Part shown: positions 10,289 through 19,130 of the stretch, piece by piece | Layout: every line of letters begins with the position of its first letter | How positions within the stretch are numbered: position 1 is the stretch's first letter | Assembly: GCF_013466985.1 (NCBI RefSeq) | Contig: NZ_CP059164.1 | Span: forward strand, 1,311,001-1,375,000 | Length of the DNA: 64,000 bases | Direction: 5' to 3' | Origin: Nocardioides ungokensis | GTDB lineage: Bacteria; Actinomycetota; Actinomycetes; Propionibacteriales; Nocardioidaceae | Made by a program: the position numbers and the translations under genes | The notes under the pieces: model-generated | What the model was told of the DNA's origin: nothing | The model's database searches: none | What the model saw: the letters and a program-made list of their open reading frames with translations, nothing else

Positions 10289-11673
10289 TGGGCGGCGACC
10301 TCACCGTCGAGTCGACGGCGCGTGAGCAGGCCGCCGCCGTACGCGCGCGCACGATCTCCTCGCGCGAGCTCGTCGACCTGCACCTGGCCCGGATCGCCGA
10401 GCGCAACCCGGAGCTGAACGCCGTCGTCTCGCTCGACGAGGAGCGGGCCCGTGAGGGCGCCCGCGTGGCCGACGAGGCGCTGGCCTCCGGGGTCGAGGTG
10501 GGGCCGCTGCACGGGCTGCCGTTCGCGTTCAAGGACACCCACGCGGTCGCCGGCTGGCGGACGACGTACGGCTCGCCGCTCTTCGCCGACCACGTGCCCG
10601 ACACCGACGAGCTGATCGTCGAACGGGTCCGGCGCGCCGGCGTCGTGGTGATCGGCAAGACCAACGTGCCGGAGTTCGCGGCCGGCTCGCACACCTTCAA
10701 CACGGTCTTCGGGACCACGTTGAACCCGGTCGACCCGTCCCGGTCCGCGGGCGGCTCGAGCGGGGGAGCGGCGTGCGCGCTCGCCTCCGGGATGGTGCCG
10801 CTCGCCGACGGCTCGGACATGGGTGGCTCGCTGCGCAACCCTGCGTCGTTCTGCGGCGTCGTGGGCCTGCGCCCGTCGCTGGGCCGGGTGCCCGAGTGGC
10901 CGCTCTACAACCAGTGGGAGACCACCTCGGTCGGCGGCCCGATGGCGCGCAACGTCGGCGACCTCGCGCTGCTGCTGTCGGTCATGGCCGGTCCGGACCC
11001 GCGTGCCCCGCAGGCGCTCGGCGACCCCGGTGCGACCTTCGCGCCGCCGCTCGCGGGCTCGCTCGCGGGGCTGCGGGTGGCCCTGTCCACCGACCTGGGT
11101 GGCGCCTTCGAGGTGGACAGCGACGTGGCGGCGGTGGTGGAAGGGGCCGCGTCGGTGCTCACCGGCGCCGGGGCCTCGGTGTCCGCCGCGCACCCCGACC
11201 TCGCCGAGGCGGACGACACGTTCCGCACCCTGCGTGCCTGGCACCTGCAGGCCAAGCTCGGGCCGCTGCTGGCCCGTCACCCCGACGCCTTCAAGCAGTC
11301 GCTGGCCGACAACATCCGGCTCGGCGAGACGCTCAGCGGTGCCGACGTCGCCCGCGCCTACACCCAGCGCACGACGCTCTCGGAGCGGATGCGCGAGTTC
11401 TTCCGGGCGTACGACGTGCTGGTGCTGCCGGTCTCGCAGGTGCCGCCCTTCCCGGCCGACCAGGAGTTCCCCAGCCACATCAACGGCCGGCCGATGCAGA
11501 CCTACCTGGACTGGATGCGGGCGGCGTACCTGATCACGGTCACCGGCTGCCCGGCCATCTCGGTGCCGGCCGGCCGGACGCCGGACGGTCTGCCGGTCGG
11601 CATCCAGATCGTGGCGCCCCACGGGGCGGACCGGCGACTGCTCGAGGTCGCGGCGGCGTTCGAGGAGGCCTGA
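10288..11673 (+). CDS. Amidase-signature hydrolase
   Basis: A 461-residue amidase-signature enzyme with the complete Ser-cisSer-Lys triad: Lys82 (FKDTH), Ser158 in GGSSGG and nucleophile Ser181 in DMGGSLRNPA. The family includes malonamidase E2, allophanate hydrolase domains and 1-carboxybiuret hydrolase. It starts one base into the CoxG stop (TGATG). In the pathway proposed here it would cleave malonamate to malonate and ammonia, or directly cleave ureidomalonate as a ureidomalonase. Catalysis of amide cleavage is well supported; the substrate is inference. Confidence 0.9.
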   Translation: MGGDLTVESTAREQAAAVRARTISSRELVDLHLARIAERNPELNAVVSLDEERAREGARVADEALASGVEVGPLHGLPFAFKDTHAVAGWRTTYGSPLFADHVPDTDELIVERVRRAGVVVIGKTNVPEFAAGSHTFNTVFGTTLNPVDPSRSAGGSSGGAACALASGMVPLADGSDMGGSLRNPASFCGVVGLRPSLGRVPEWPLYNQWETTSVGGPMARNVGDLALLLSVMAGPDPRAPQALGDPGATFAPPLAGSLAGLRVALSTDLGGAFEVDSDVAAVVEGAASVLTGAGASVSAAHPDLAEADDTFRTLRAWHLQAKLGPLLARHPDAFKQSLADNIRLGETLSGADVARAYTQRTTLSERMREFFRAYDVLVLPVSQVPPFPADQEFPSHINGRPMQTYLDWMRAAYLITVTGCPAISVPAGRTPDGLPVGIQIVAPHGADRRLLEVAAAFEEA

Positions 11674-11701
11674 CCTCGCGTCGTGCGGGGTCGGGAAGGT
11701 C

Positions 11702-11707
11702 TACGGT
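11702..11707 (+). promoter_or_regulatory. -10 hexamer of ridA, leaderless layout
   Basis: TACGGT (TANNNT type) sits exactly 6 nt before the ATG at 11714, so transcription would begin at the start codon. No clear -35 is seen. Confidence 0.5.
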
Positions 11708-11713
11708 CGGGGC

Positions 11714-12106
11714 ATGCCTCTCGAGCTCGTGCGCAGCCCCGCCCTCTCCGACCGAGCGGAGTACGCCTACGCCGCCCGGGTCTCCGGCGGGAGCCTGGTC
11801 TTCACCGCCGGGGCCTGCCCGCTCGACGCCGAGGGGCGCATCGGCCCGGTCGGCGACTACGCCGGCCAGGCCGAGCAAGTGATGCGCAACCTCGTCACCG
11901 CCCTGGCCGATGCCGACTCCCAGCTGGAGGACGTGGCCAGGACGACGGTCTACGTCGCCACCGATCGCCGCGAGGACCTGACGACGGTGTGGGAGGTGGT
12001 GCGGGCGGCCTTCGGCGACCACGACCCGCCGAGCACGTTGCTGGCGGTGCCGCTGCTGGGCTACGAGGACCAGCTGGTCGAGGTCGAGGCCGTGGCGGTC
12101 AGCTGA
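11714..12106 (+). CDS. ridA: RidA-family (YjgF) protein
   Basis: A 130-residue RidA/YjgF-family protein with FTAGACPLD and the end motif LLGYEDQLVEVEAVAV. Family members deaminate reactive enamine/imine intermediates; the pyrimidine-pathway protein RutC also belongs here. It follows the amidase by 40 bp but has its own -10 hexamer placed for a leaderless transcript. It converges with DUF2630. Its link to the pyrimidine cluster is plausible but could be positional only. Confidence 0.85.
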   Translation: MPLELVRSPALSDRAEYAYAARVSGGSLVFTAGACPLDAEGRIGPVGDYAGQAEQVMRNLVTALADADSQLEDVARTTVYVATDRREDLTTVWEVVRAAFGDHDPPSTLLAVPLLGYEDQLVEVEAVAVS

Positions 12107-12112
12107 GCGACG

Positions 12113-12361
12113 TCACCCCAGGTAGCCCTCGACCGTGCCCTCGGGCCGCGCCTCCGCGTCGTGCGGGTCGCGGCCGTACTCCCGACGGGCGCGGCGCTGG
12201 CGGAGCAGGTCCCAGCACTGGTCGAGCTCGACCTCGACCCGGCGCAGCCGCTCGTGCTCTTCGCCGGGGGTGATCTCGCCGTCGGCCAGCGCCTGGCGCA
12301 GCTGGTGCTCCTCGTCGATGAGCGCGTGGATGCGGTGCTGGATGTCCAGGTCCTCGGTCAT
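12113..12361 (-). CDS. DUF2630 family protein
   Basis: An 82-residue DUF2630 protein: HALIDEEHQLR near the start, then LDQCWDLLRQRRARRE and a C-terminal VEGYLG. It is predicted to be two charged helices. It is common in actinobacteria and of unknown function. The start is the ATG at 12361, 6 nt after a CGGGAG run. It converges with ridA, with 6 bp between the stops. Confidence 0.85.
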   Translation of the reverse strand: MTEDLDIQHRIHALIDEEHQLRQALADGEITPGEEHERLRRVEVELDQCWDLLRQRRARREYGRDPHDAEARPEGTVEGYLG

Positions 12362-12690
12362 CTCCCGAGTCTCGCACCCGGGCGCGGCCCGGCGACAGCA
12401 CGCACGAGCCGTCTCCCCCGAATGCGTCACCGGTCCGGGTCGATCGACCTCGGGCCAACCGGGACGTTGGTCCCTGTCGTGGGGCGGTGGCCGGGAACAG
12501 CATGGAGGTGCGCCACTTCCTTCGGGAAGAGCGCGATGGTTCGGGAGGCGCAGGTTCACTCGACGGGTGAGACGTCGCGAAGACCGGGTGTCGTGGTCAT
12601 CGGGACTTGAGCTGAAGAACCACCGACTGGGAGCGACACCTGTACCGGTCACCAGAGGGGCCCTTGCGACTCATACTCACAAGGGCCCTT
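12362..12690 (+). ncRNA. Candidate structured non-coding RNA region
   Basis: About 400 bp without a convincing gene separate DUF2630 and plsC. Several short hairpins lie here: a stem-loop at about 12453-12475 (GGGCCAAC against GTTGGTCCC), a UUCG tetraloop hairpin CTTCC-TTCG-GGAAG near 12516-12529, and a GACC/GGTC stem near 12582-12598. The stretch ends in a strong hairpin at 12658-12688. This would fit an independent RNA of roughly 250 nt on the plus strand. I do not recognise the family; a 6S-like Ms1 RNA is only a guess. Confidence 0.25.
12658..12690 (+). terminator. Hairpin terminator before plsC
   Basis: Perfect 9-bp stem GGGCCCTTG (12658-12666) and CAAGGGCCC (12680-12688) with a 13-nt loop, followed by TT. 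It closes the non-coding stretch upstream of plsC. Confidence 0.65.
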
Positions 12691-12760
12691 CGCTATATCC
12701 GGGGCGCGCCGGGATGGACGGCACGCGCACCCCGGCGGCCGGGTGGGCGAGAATGTCCGC

Positions 12761-13429
12761 GTGATCTTCGGAGTGGTGCATCGGGTCGTCCCTCCGGTGG
12801 CGAGGGCCGTGTGGCGGCCGACCGTCATCGGGCTGGAGAACGTGCCGCCACGCGGCGCCGTCATCCTGGCCAGCAACCACCTCAGCTTCGCCGACTCCGT
12901 GGTCATCCCGTGCGTGGTGCCCCGCAAGGTGGTCTTCCTCGCCAAGTCCGACTACTTCACCGGCAGCGGCGTGAAGGGGACGCTCCAGCGGTGGTGGTTC
13001 GAGGGGACCGGGATGCTGCCGGTCGACCGCGACGACCGCAAGGCGGCCATCGCGAGCCTGGACACCGCGCTGGAGGTGCTCGGCCGCGGCGAGGCGTTCG
13101 GGATCTACCCCGAGGGCACCCGCTCCCGCGACGGGCGGCTCTACCGGGGTCGCACCGGCGTCGCCCACCTCGCCCTCACCGCTGGGGTACCCGTGGTGCC
13201 GGTCGGGCTGACCGGCACCGAGAAGCTCCAGCCCGTCGGCTCCTCGCGGCCGAAGATCGTGCCGATCACGGTCCGGTTCGGCACGCCGATCCAGGTCGCC
13301 GGCCGGTTCGACGACGTACCCCTCGGTCGCGCCCGGCGCGAGGTGACCGACGAGATCATGACCGCCATCCAGAGCCTGTCCGGCCAGGAAGAGGCGGGCA
13401 TCTACAACGAGCGCCCGACGGAGCCCTAG
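12761..13429 (+). CDS. 1-acyl-sn-glycerol-3-phosphate acyltransferase (PlsC family)
   Basis: A 222-residue PlsC-type acyltransferase. The catalytic HX4D is in NHLSFAD (about residues 39-45), and the glycerol-phosphate-binding block [10 protein letters not shown] is near residue 117. It acylates lysophosphatidic acid in phospholipid synthesis. The frame is open upstream to a GTG at 12743, but [10 protein letters not shown] from the GTG at 12761 matches the family's usual start better. It stands alone between the catabolic operons. Confidence 0.9.
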   Translation: MIFGVVHRVVPPVARAVWRPTVIGLENVPPRGAVILASNHLSFADSVVIPCVVPRKVVFLAKSDYFTGSGVKGTLQRWWFEGTGMLPVDRDDRKAAIASLDTALEVLGRGEAFGIYPEGTRSRDGRLYRGRTGVAHLALTAGVPVVPVGLTGTEKLQPVGSSRPKIVPITVRFGTPIQVAGRFDDVPLGRARREVTDEIMTAIQSLSGQEEAGIYNERPTEP

Positions 13430-13434
13430 GACGC

Positions 13435-13481
13435 TGGCAGAGGTTGCCGACGGATGACTGATCCGTCGGCAGATTGTGCCG
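13435..13481. promoter_or_regulatory. Two tandem GGCA-N5-TGCC operators upstream of hyuA
   Basis: TGGCA-gaggt-TGCCG at 13435-13449 and CGGCA-gattg-TGCCG at 13467-13481, spaced 32 bp apart (about three helical turns). Both have the GGCA-N5-TGCC form also seen at 23781. They lie 37-83 bp before the hyuA start. A perfect 11-bp inverted repeat (13445-13455 with 13461-13471, loop GACTG) joins the two and may also end plsC transcription. Confidence 0.5.
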
Positions 13482-13517
13482 TGGTCCGGCCGCGGGTCGG
13501 ACCGCTTGAATCGGGGC

Positions 13518-15641
13518 ATGGCTCCCCCCACCCCGCGACGGATCCGGATCGGCATCGACACCGGCGGCACGTTCACCGACGTCGTCGCCTTCGACGAGGA
13601 CTCCGGCGAGCTCGTCACGACCAAGACGCCCTCGACACCGGGCAACCCCGCCGACGGGTTCATGGCCGGCATCGACAAGGTGCTCGGCCTGATGGGCCTC
13701 CCCGCAGGCCACGGTGACGCGATCAGCGCCGTGAGCCACGGCACCACGGTGGCCACCAACCAGCTGCTCGAGGGCAAGGTGGACCGGCTCGGGTTCGTCA
13801 CCACCGCGGGCTACGAGGCGATGCTCGAGATCGCCCGGCAGTCGGTGCCCGACGGCTACGGCAACTCCTACTTCTGGGTGAAGCCGGAGCGGATCGTGCC
13901 GAGGCACCTGGTGAAGGGCGTCGGCGGCCGCCTCGACTTCACCGGCGCGGAGGTGCGCCCCTTCGACGAGGACGCCGCCCGCACCGTCGCCCGCTGGTTC
14001 AAGGCGCAGGGGATCAACACCCTCGGTGTCTGCTTCCTGCACGCCTACGCGAACCCCGAGCACGAGGAGCGGATGCGCGCCGTGCTCGCCGAGGAGCACC
14101 CCGACGCGGTCGTGTCGCTCTCCAGCGAGGTGCTGCGCGAGTACCGCGAGTACGAGCGGGCGATGACCACCCTGGTCGACGCCGCCGTGAAGCCGCGGCT
14201 CTCGGCGTACGTCAACAACATCAAGGCCCGCTTGTCGGAATTCGCCGGCGAGCGCCCTGCAGGATCGGGTGGGGTGCCCTTCTACGTCATGAAGTCCAAC
14301 GGCGGCGTGCTCTCGGCCGACGAGGTCGTGCACCAGCCGATCACCACCGTGCTCTCGGGCCCGGCCGCCGGCGCCCTGGGCGCGGCGCTGATCGCCAGGG
14401 TCGCGGGCTTCGACAAGGTGCTGACCAGCGACGGCGGTGGTACGTCGACCGACGTGTCGGTCGTCATCGACGGCGACCCGACGCTGACCACCGAGGGCTC
14501 GGTCGGCGCGTTCCCGTCCAAGATCCCGATGATCGACGTCGTGACCGTCGGCGCCGGTGGCGGCTCGATCGCCTGGCTCTCGCCCGAGGGCACCCTCAAG
14601 GTCGGGCCGCAGTCGGCCGGCGCCGACCCCGGTCCCCTTTGCTACGGCAAGGGCGGCACCGAGGTCACCATCACCGACGCCCACGTCTTCCTCGGCCGGA
14701 TCCCTCCCCACCTGCTCGGCGGCGAGATCCCGCTCGACGTGCAGGCGGCCCGGGACGGCATCGAGCAGCTCGCGTCCAAGCTCGGGCTGAGCCCGGAGGC
14801 CTGCGCCACCGGCATCCTCGAGATCTCGGCGTGGAACCAGGCCAACGCGCTGCGCCAGGTGACGGTCAAGCGCGGCCTCGACGTCCGCGACTTCGCCCTC
14901 ACCACCTTCGGAGGCTCCGGCTCGCTGCTGCTGTGCCGGCTCGTCGACGTCCTCGGCCTGCCGACCGTGCTGGTGCCGCCGAACCCGGGCAACGTCTCCG
15001 CCTTCGGCCTGCTCACCGTCGACGTGAAGAACGACTACGTGCAGACCCACGTCTCGCTCGCCGATGCGCTCGACCCGAGCACGGTCGGCGGCGTCCTCGA
15101 CACGCTGACGGAGCAGGCCACCGAGGCGCTCACCAAGGAGGGGTTCCCCGCCGAGCAGCACTCCTTCGTCCGCACCGCCGACCTGCGCTACTTCGGGCAG
15201 GCCTTCGAGGTGCGGGTGGCCGTCCCGGACGGGCCGGTCGACCAGGCCGCGCTCGACGAGGTGGCCCGCCGGTTCCACGCGGAGCACACCGCGCTCTACG
15301 GCTACGACTTCGCGGGCGACCCCGCCCAGCAGGTCGAGTGGGTCAACCTCCGGGTCTCCGGCATCGGCCCCATCCAGCGCCCGGAGATCCGGCGCCACCC
15401 GCTCGGCGACGGCACGGCACCGGCCGAGAAGGGCCGCCGCCAGGTCTGCTTCGAGGCCGCCGACGGGTACGTCGACACGCCGGTGCTGTGGCGCGCCGAC
15501 CTGGCGCCCGGCACGGTCGTGACCGGCCCGGCCATCATCGAGGAGTTCGGGTCGACGGTGCCGCTGCACCCGGGTTTCACCGCCCGCGTCGACGAGTTCC
15601 TCAACATCGTCGTCACCCGCACCGCTGAGGAGAGCATCTGA
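13518..15641 (+). CDS. hyuA: Hydantoinase/oxoprolinase subunit A (ATP-dependent)
   Basis: A 707-residue HyuA-type subunit with three family domains: an N-terminal hydantoinase/oxoprolinase domain starting with the phosphate loop GIDTGGTFTDVV (about residues 12-23), an actin-like ATPase core (about 200-490), and a C-terminal domain. Related enzymes open hydantoins or 5-oxoproline with ATP; acetone carboxylase is a cousin. The ATG at 13518 is preceded by TTGAAT at 13506-13511 with 6 nt between, a leaderless-like layout. It overlaps hyuB by TGATG. It could open a cyclic ureide within the pyrimidine cluster, but the substrate is unknown. Confidence 0.92.
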   Translation: MAPPTPRRIRIGIDTGGTFTDVVAFDEDSGELVTTKTPSTPGNPADGFMAGIDKVLGLMGLPAGHGDAISAVSHGTTVATNQLLEGKVDRLGFVTTAGYEAMLEIARQSVPDGYGNSYFWVKPERIVPRHLVKGVGGRLDFTGAEVRPFDEDAARTVARWFKAQGINTLGVCFLHAYANPEHEERMRAVLAEEHPDAVVSLSSEVLREYREYERAMTTLVDAAVKPRLSAYVNNIKARLSEFAGERPAGSGGVPFYVMKSNGGVLSADEVVHQPITTVLSGPAAGALGAALIARVAGFDKVLTSDGGGTSTDVSVVIDGDPTLTTEGSVGAFPSKIPMIDVVTVGAGGGSIAWLSPEGTLKVGPQSAGADPGPLCYGKGGTEVTITDAHVFLGRIPPHLLGGEIPLDVQAARDGIEQLASKLGLSPEACATGILEISAWNQANALRQVTVKRGLDVRDFALTTFGGSGSLLLCRLVDVLGLPTVLVPPNPGNVSAFGLLTVDVKNDYVQTHVSLADALDPSTVGGVLDTLTEQATEALTKEGFPAEQHSFVRTADLRYFGQAFEVRVAVPDGPVDQAALDEVARRFHAEHTALYGYDFAGDPAQQVEWVNLRVSGIGPIQRPEIRRHPLGDGTAPAEKGRRQVCFEAADGYVDTPVLWRADLAPGTVVTGPAIIEEFGSTVPLHPGFTARVDEFLNIVVTRTAEESI

Positions 15642-17623
15642 TGTGCACCAGCTCCACGGGCGTCGTCGTCACGCCGCCCACCGCCACTGAGGCTGACACC
15701 GCCAGCCGGCGCGCGCCCACCCAGTTCCCCTTCGGCCACCTGACCGCCGATGCCGGCGCGAGCGCCGACCCGGTGCTGGTCGAGATCGTGCAGGGCTCGC
15801 TCGCGAGCGTCGAGATGGAGGTCGAGACCGCCATCGGCCGCACCAGCCGCAGCCCGATGATCCGCGACGCCCACGACTTCCGCGCCGGCATCCACGACCG
15901 GCTGCTGCGCAAGCTGACCGGGCGCTCCTACAGCGCGCTGGTGCACCCGGTCGCCCGCGACTTCCCGATCGAGGAGATGCGGGAGGGCGACGTCTTCTTC
16001 CACAACGACGTCTACCGGTCCGAGGGCGGCATCGGGCACCTGCCCGACCTGTGCGTCACGGTGCCCGTGTTCGCCGGCCCGGAGGGCGAGCGCCGCGTCG
16101 TCGCGTTCGTCCAGGCGTTCGGCCACCACGACGACATCGGCGGCGCCGTGCCGGGCTCGATGCCCTCCAACGCCACCAGCGTCTTCGAGGAGGGCCTGAT
16201 GGTCCCGCCGATCCGGCTGTGGGACGCGGGCGTCCCCAACCGGGCGGCGCTGTCGATCATGACCCGCAACTCCCGGATGCCGGAGTCGCTCGCTGCCGAC
16301 CTCGACGCCGAGTGCTCCGCCTGCCTGATGGGGGCGCGTCGGCTCGGGGAGCTCTTCGACCGGTACGGCGTCGAGACCGTCGAGTCCTGCTTCGACGCCA
16401 TCATCGAGCGCACCACCACGACGTACCGTCGCGAGATCCTGTCCAAGATCCCGGTCGGCGAGTGGGTGTGGGAGGACTACGCCGAGCACGACGGCGTCGA
16501 CGAGCCGATGCTGCACACGCAGCGGATCACGCTGACCCGCACCGCCGCCGACGACCCCGACGGCGAGCGGCTGATCCTCGACTTCGGCGGCACCTCGCCC
16601 CAGGCCAAGGGGCCGATCAACCACTGCGGCGACTACAGCGACGGCGTCTTCCTCAAGAAGTGGCTGGCGCCGATCCTGCGCAACCTCGCCGACACCCCCG
16701 AGCGGATGGCCGAGCTCGACGTCAACGAGGGCATCGTGCCGCTGATCGAGATGCGGTTCCCGCCGCCGGGCACCCTGCTCACCCCCGTCTTCCCGGCACC
16801 CACCAACGCGCGCACGTTCGTGATCCTGCGGCTGCTCGGCGTGCTGGCCGGCGTGGTCGCCAAGGCCGTGGACGGCCGGATGCCCGCCGACCAGGAGACG
16901 ATCCGCTACACCGGCGTCTACGGCGAGGACCTCGAGGGCCGCCCGTACCTGATGCGCGAGGTGCTCGGCGGTGGCTCCGGCGGTCGCTACTACGCCGACG
17001 GCGAGGACACCATCCACGTCGTGCCGGACTCGCGGAACCTGCCGACCGAGTTCACCGAGGCGCGCTTCCCCTTCCGCGTGGAGTCCCTCGGCCTGGCCAT
17101 GGACTCGGGCGGCGCGGGCCAGTTCCGCGGCGGCCTGGGCTACGAGAAGCACATCCGGATGCTCAAGGACGCCCACTTCATGTCCATCGCGGACCGCTCG
17201 ATCCTCGCCTGCTGGGGGGTCAAGGGCGGTCTGGCGGGCCGGCCGTTCCAGGTCACGATCGACCCCGGCGGCCCGGACGAGCGCGAGGTCGACGCCCTCG
17301 CCGACGCCGAGCCGATCAAGGCCGGCGAGGTGGTGCGGATCCGCACCACCGGCGGCGGTGGCTGGGGCAACCCGCTCGACCGCGACCCCGAGCTCGTGGT
17401 GCGCGACGTGGTGTGGCGCAAGGTGTCGCCCGAGGCGGCGCTGGCCGACTACGGCGTGGTGCTCACCGGCTCGCTCGAGGACGACTCCCTCGGGCACGAC
17501 GCGGCGGCCACGCAGGCCGAGCGCGCGTCCCGTCCGGAGCCGACCGAGGCGTTCTTCGACCGTGGCCCGGGCTACGCCCACCTCGCTGCGGGTGCCGCGG
17601 CCGCGGACGTCGACTGGCTCTGA
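15641..17623 (+). CDS. hyuB: Hydantoinase/oxoprolinase subunit B
   Basis: A 660-residue HyuB-type subunit, the partner of HyuA in ATP-dependent ring opening. Typical stretches include MIRDAHDFRAG, FFHNDVYRSEGGIGHLPD and the glycine-rich GGGGWGNPLDR near residue 570. The ATG at 15641 overlaps the hyuA stop. N-methylhydantoinase, 5-oxoprolinase and caprolactamase subunits all belong here, so ring specificity cannot be called. Confidence 0.92.
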   Translation: MCTSSTGVVVTPPTATEADTASRRAPTQFPFGHLTADAGASADPVLVEIVQGSLASVEMEVETAIGRTSRSPMIRDAHDFRAGIHDRLLRKLTGRSYSALVHPVARDFPIEEMREGDVFFHNDVYRSEGGIGHLPDLCVTVPVFAGPEGERRVVAFVQAFGHHDDIGGAVPGSMPSNATSVFEEGLMVPPIRLWDAGVPNRAALSIMTRNSRMPESLAADLDAECSACLMGARRLGELFDRYGVETVESCFDAIIERTTTTYRREILSKIPVGEWVWEDYAEHDGVDEPMLHTQRITLTRTAADDPDGERLILDFGGTSPQAKGPINHCGDYSDGVFLKKWLAPILRNLADTPERMAELDVNEGIVPLIEMRFPPPGTLLTPVFPAPTNARTFVILRLLGVLAGVVAKAVDGRMPADQETIRYTGVYGEDLEGRPYLMREVLGGGSGGRYYADGEDTIHVVPDSRNLPTEFTEARFPFRVESLGLAMDSGGAGQFRGGLGYEKHIRMLKDAHFMSIADRSILACWGVKGGLAGRPFQVTIDPGGPDEREVDALADAEPIKAGEVVRIRTTGGGGWGNPLDRDPELVVRDVVWRKVSPEAALADYGVVLTGSLEDDSLGHDAAATQAERASRPEPTEAFFDRGPGYAHLAAGAAAADVDWL

Positions 17624-17703
17624 GCCACGTCCCGGCTCCGGAGGACCTGCGCCTCTGGAGCCGGGACCTCCCGCATCCACGCTGGTGGCGGGAGGTGAGT
17701 GAC

Positions 17704-18228
17704 ATGCGGGTACTCGTCGCGTACGCCACCAAGTACGGCGCCACCGCCGGGATCGCGGAGCGGATCGGGGAGACCCTGGGGAGGTCGGGCCTGGACGTCG
17801 ACGTCGTGGACGTCGACCGGGCCGACCCGGCCGGGTACGACGCGTTCGTGCTCGGCAGCGCGGCGTACGCCGGGCACTGGCGCAAGGAGGCACGGAAATT
17901 CGTCAAGCACCACCACGACGAGCTCGACACCCATCCCGTCTGGCTGTTCAGCAGCGGCCCGCTCGGCGACCAGGCCGTGGACGACAAGGGGCGCGACGTG
18001 CGCGCGACGGCAACGCCCAAGGACGTCGCCGGGCTCGTCGAGTCCCTGCACGCCCGGGACCACCGGGTCTTCTTCGGCAAGCTCGACCCCGATGCGCTGA
18101 CCGGGCCCGAGGGGCTGATGACCAAGCTGCCGGTCGGACGCAAGCTCCTGCCCGAGGGCGACTTCCGGGACTGGGACGAGATCGAGGGCTGGGCGCAGGC
18201 GATCGGCCGGGAGCTCCAGCCGGCCTGA
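17704..18228 (+). CDS. Flavodoxin-domain protein
   Basis: A 174-residue flavodoxin-fold protein. The FMN phosphate loop is AYATKYGATAGIAERI at the N-terminus, with LGSAAYAGHW and FSSGPLGD as the other flavin loops. It resembles HemG-like protoporphyrinogen oxidases and general flavodoxins. GGGAGGTGA at 17690-17698 is a strong ribosome site for the ATG at 17704. It stands 80 bp after hyuB and might be co-transcribed. Confidence 0.85.
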   Translation: MRVLVAYATKYGATAGIAERIGETLGRSGLDVDVVDVDRADPAGYDAFVLGSAAYAGHWRKEARKFVKHHHDELDTHPVWLFSSGPLGDQAVDDKGRDVRATATPKDVAGLVESLHARDHRVFFGKLDPDALTGPEGLMTKLPVGRKLLPEGDFRDWDEIEGWAQAIGRELQPA

Positions 18229-18330
18229 GCCTCCCGTCCCTGGTGGGATCGTCGGGCGGATTCCGCGTGTCGCGACGGCGCCTCTGGCAAACTGGGATGT
18301 CGTGCTGACCGGCTCCGTGGAACGGCCCCG

Positions 18331-19065
18331 TTGAGCGCCCGCATCGCGGTGGTCGGGGGGACCGGAAAGACGGGACGCGCGGTTTGTGCTGCGCTGCAGG
18401 GGAGCGGTGCCGACGCGGTCCCGCTGGGCCGCTCGGCCTGGATCGACCTGGTCGGCGCGCTCACCGGCTGCGACGCGGTCTACGTCATCGCGCCGAACAT
18501 GCACGCCGACGAGGCGGCGTACACCGAGGCGGTCGTGACCGCCGCACAGCGGGCCGGGGTCTCCCGCCTGGTGCTGCACTCGGTCGCATCGCCGTACGTC
18601 CCGGCGATGCCGCACCACGTCGGCAAGGCGCAGGCCGAGGACGTCGTACGCCGCTCCGGTCTCGACTGGAGCGTCCTGCAGCCGGGTGTCTACGTGCAGA
18701 ACTTCGCGCCCGGCACCACCATCCGGCTGCCCTACCGCGCGGAGGCCCCCTTCGGGTTCGCCGACCTCGACGACGTGGCGCTGGTGGCCGCCCGGGTGCT
18801 GCTGGAACAGGGGCACGAGGGGGCCACCTACGAGCTGGCGTCCTTCCGCGCCACCGCCGGGGAGCTGGCCGGCTCGCTGGGGTCGAGGGTGGAGCTGGTC
18901 CGTCCACGCCAGTGGGCGGCGGCCGAGGGCAAGGGCCTCGAGCCGCGGGTCCGGGACTGGCTCCTCGCGATGTTCGCCTACTACGACCGCCACGGGCTGC
19001 CGGTGGGGACGCTCCCGATGCGGGTCCTGCTGGAGCGGGCACCTCGTGCCCTTGTGAGGACCTGA
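18331..19065 (+). CDS. NmrA-like NAD(P)-binding protein
   Basis: A 244-residue atypical short-chain dehydrogenase/NmrA-like protein. It begins with a Rossmann loop VVGGTGKTGRAV (residues 7-18). No active-site YxxxK pair is evident, as usual in NmrA sensors. The best start is the TTG at 18331, giving the fold directly at the N-terminus. Substrate or signalling role is unknown. Confidence 0.8.
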   Translation: MSARIAVVGGTGKTGRAVCAALQGSGADAVPLGRSAWIDLVGALTGCDAVYVIAPNMHADEAAYTEAVVTAAQRAGVSRLVLHSVASPYVPAMPHHVGKAQAEDVVRRSGLDWSVLQPGVYVQNFAPGTTIRLPYRAEAPFGFADLDDVALVAARVLLEQGHEGATYELASFRATAGELAGSLGSRVELVRPRQWAAAEGKGLEPRVRDWLLAMFAYYDRHGLPVGTLPMRVLLERAPRALVRT

Positions 19066-19130
19066 TCCGCGGCGTTCACTGGGAGGAGGCTCGCCCGTGT
19101 CCGACGGACGCGCCGATCGAGGTGAGACCC

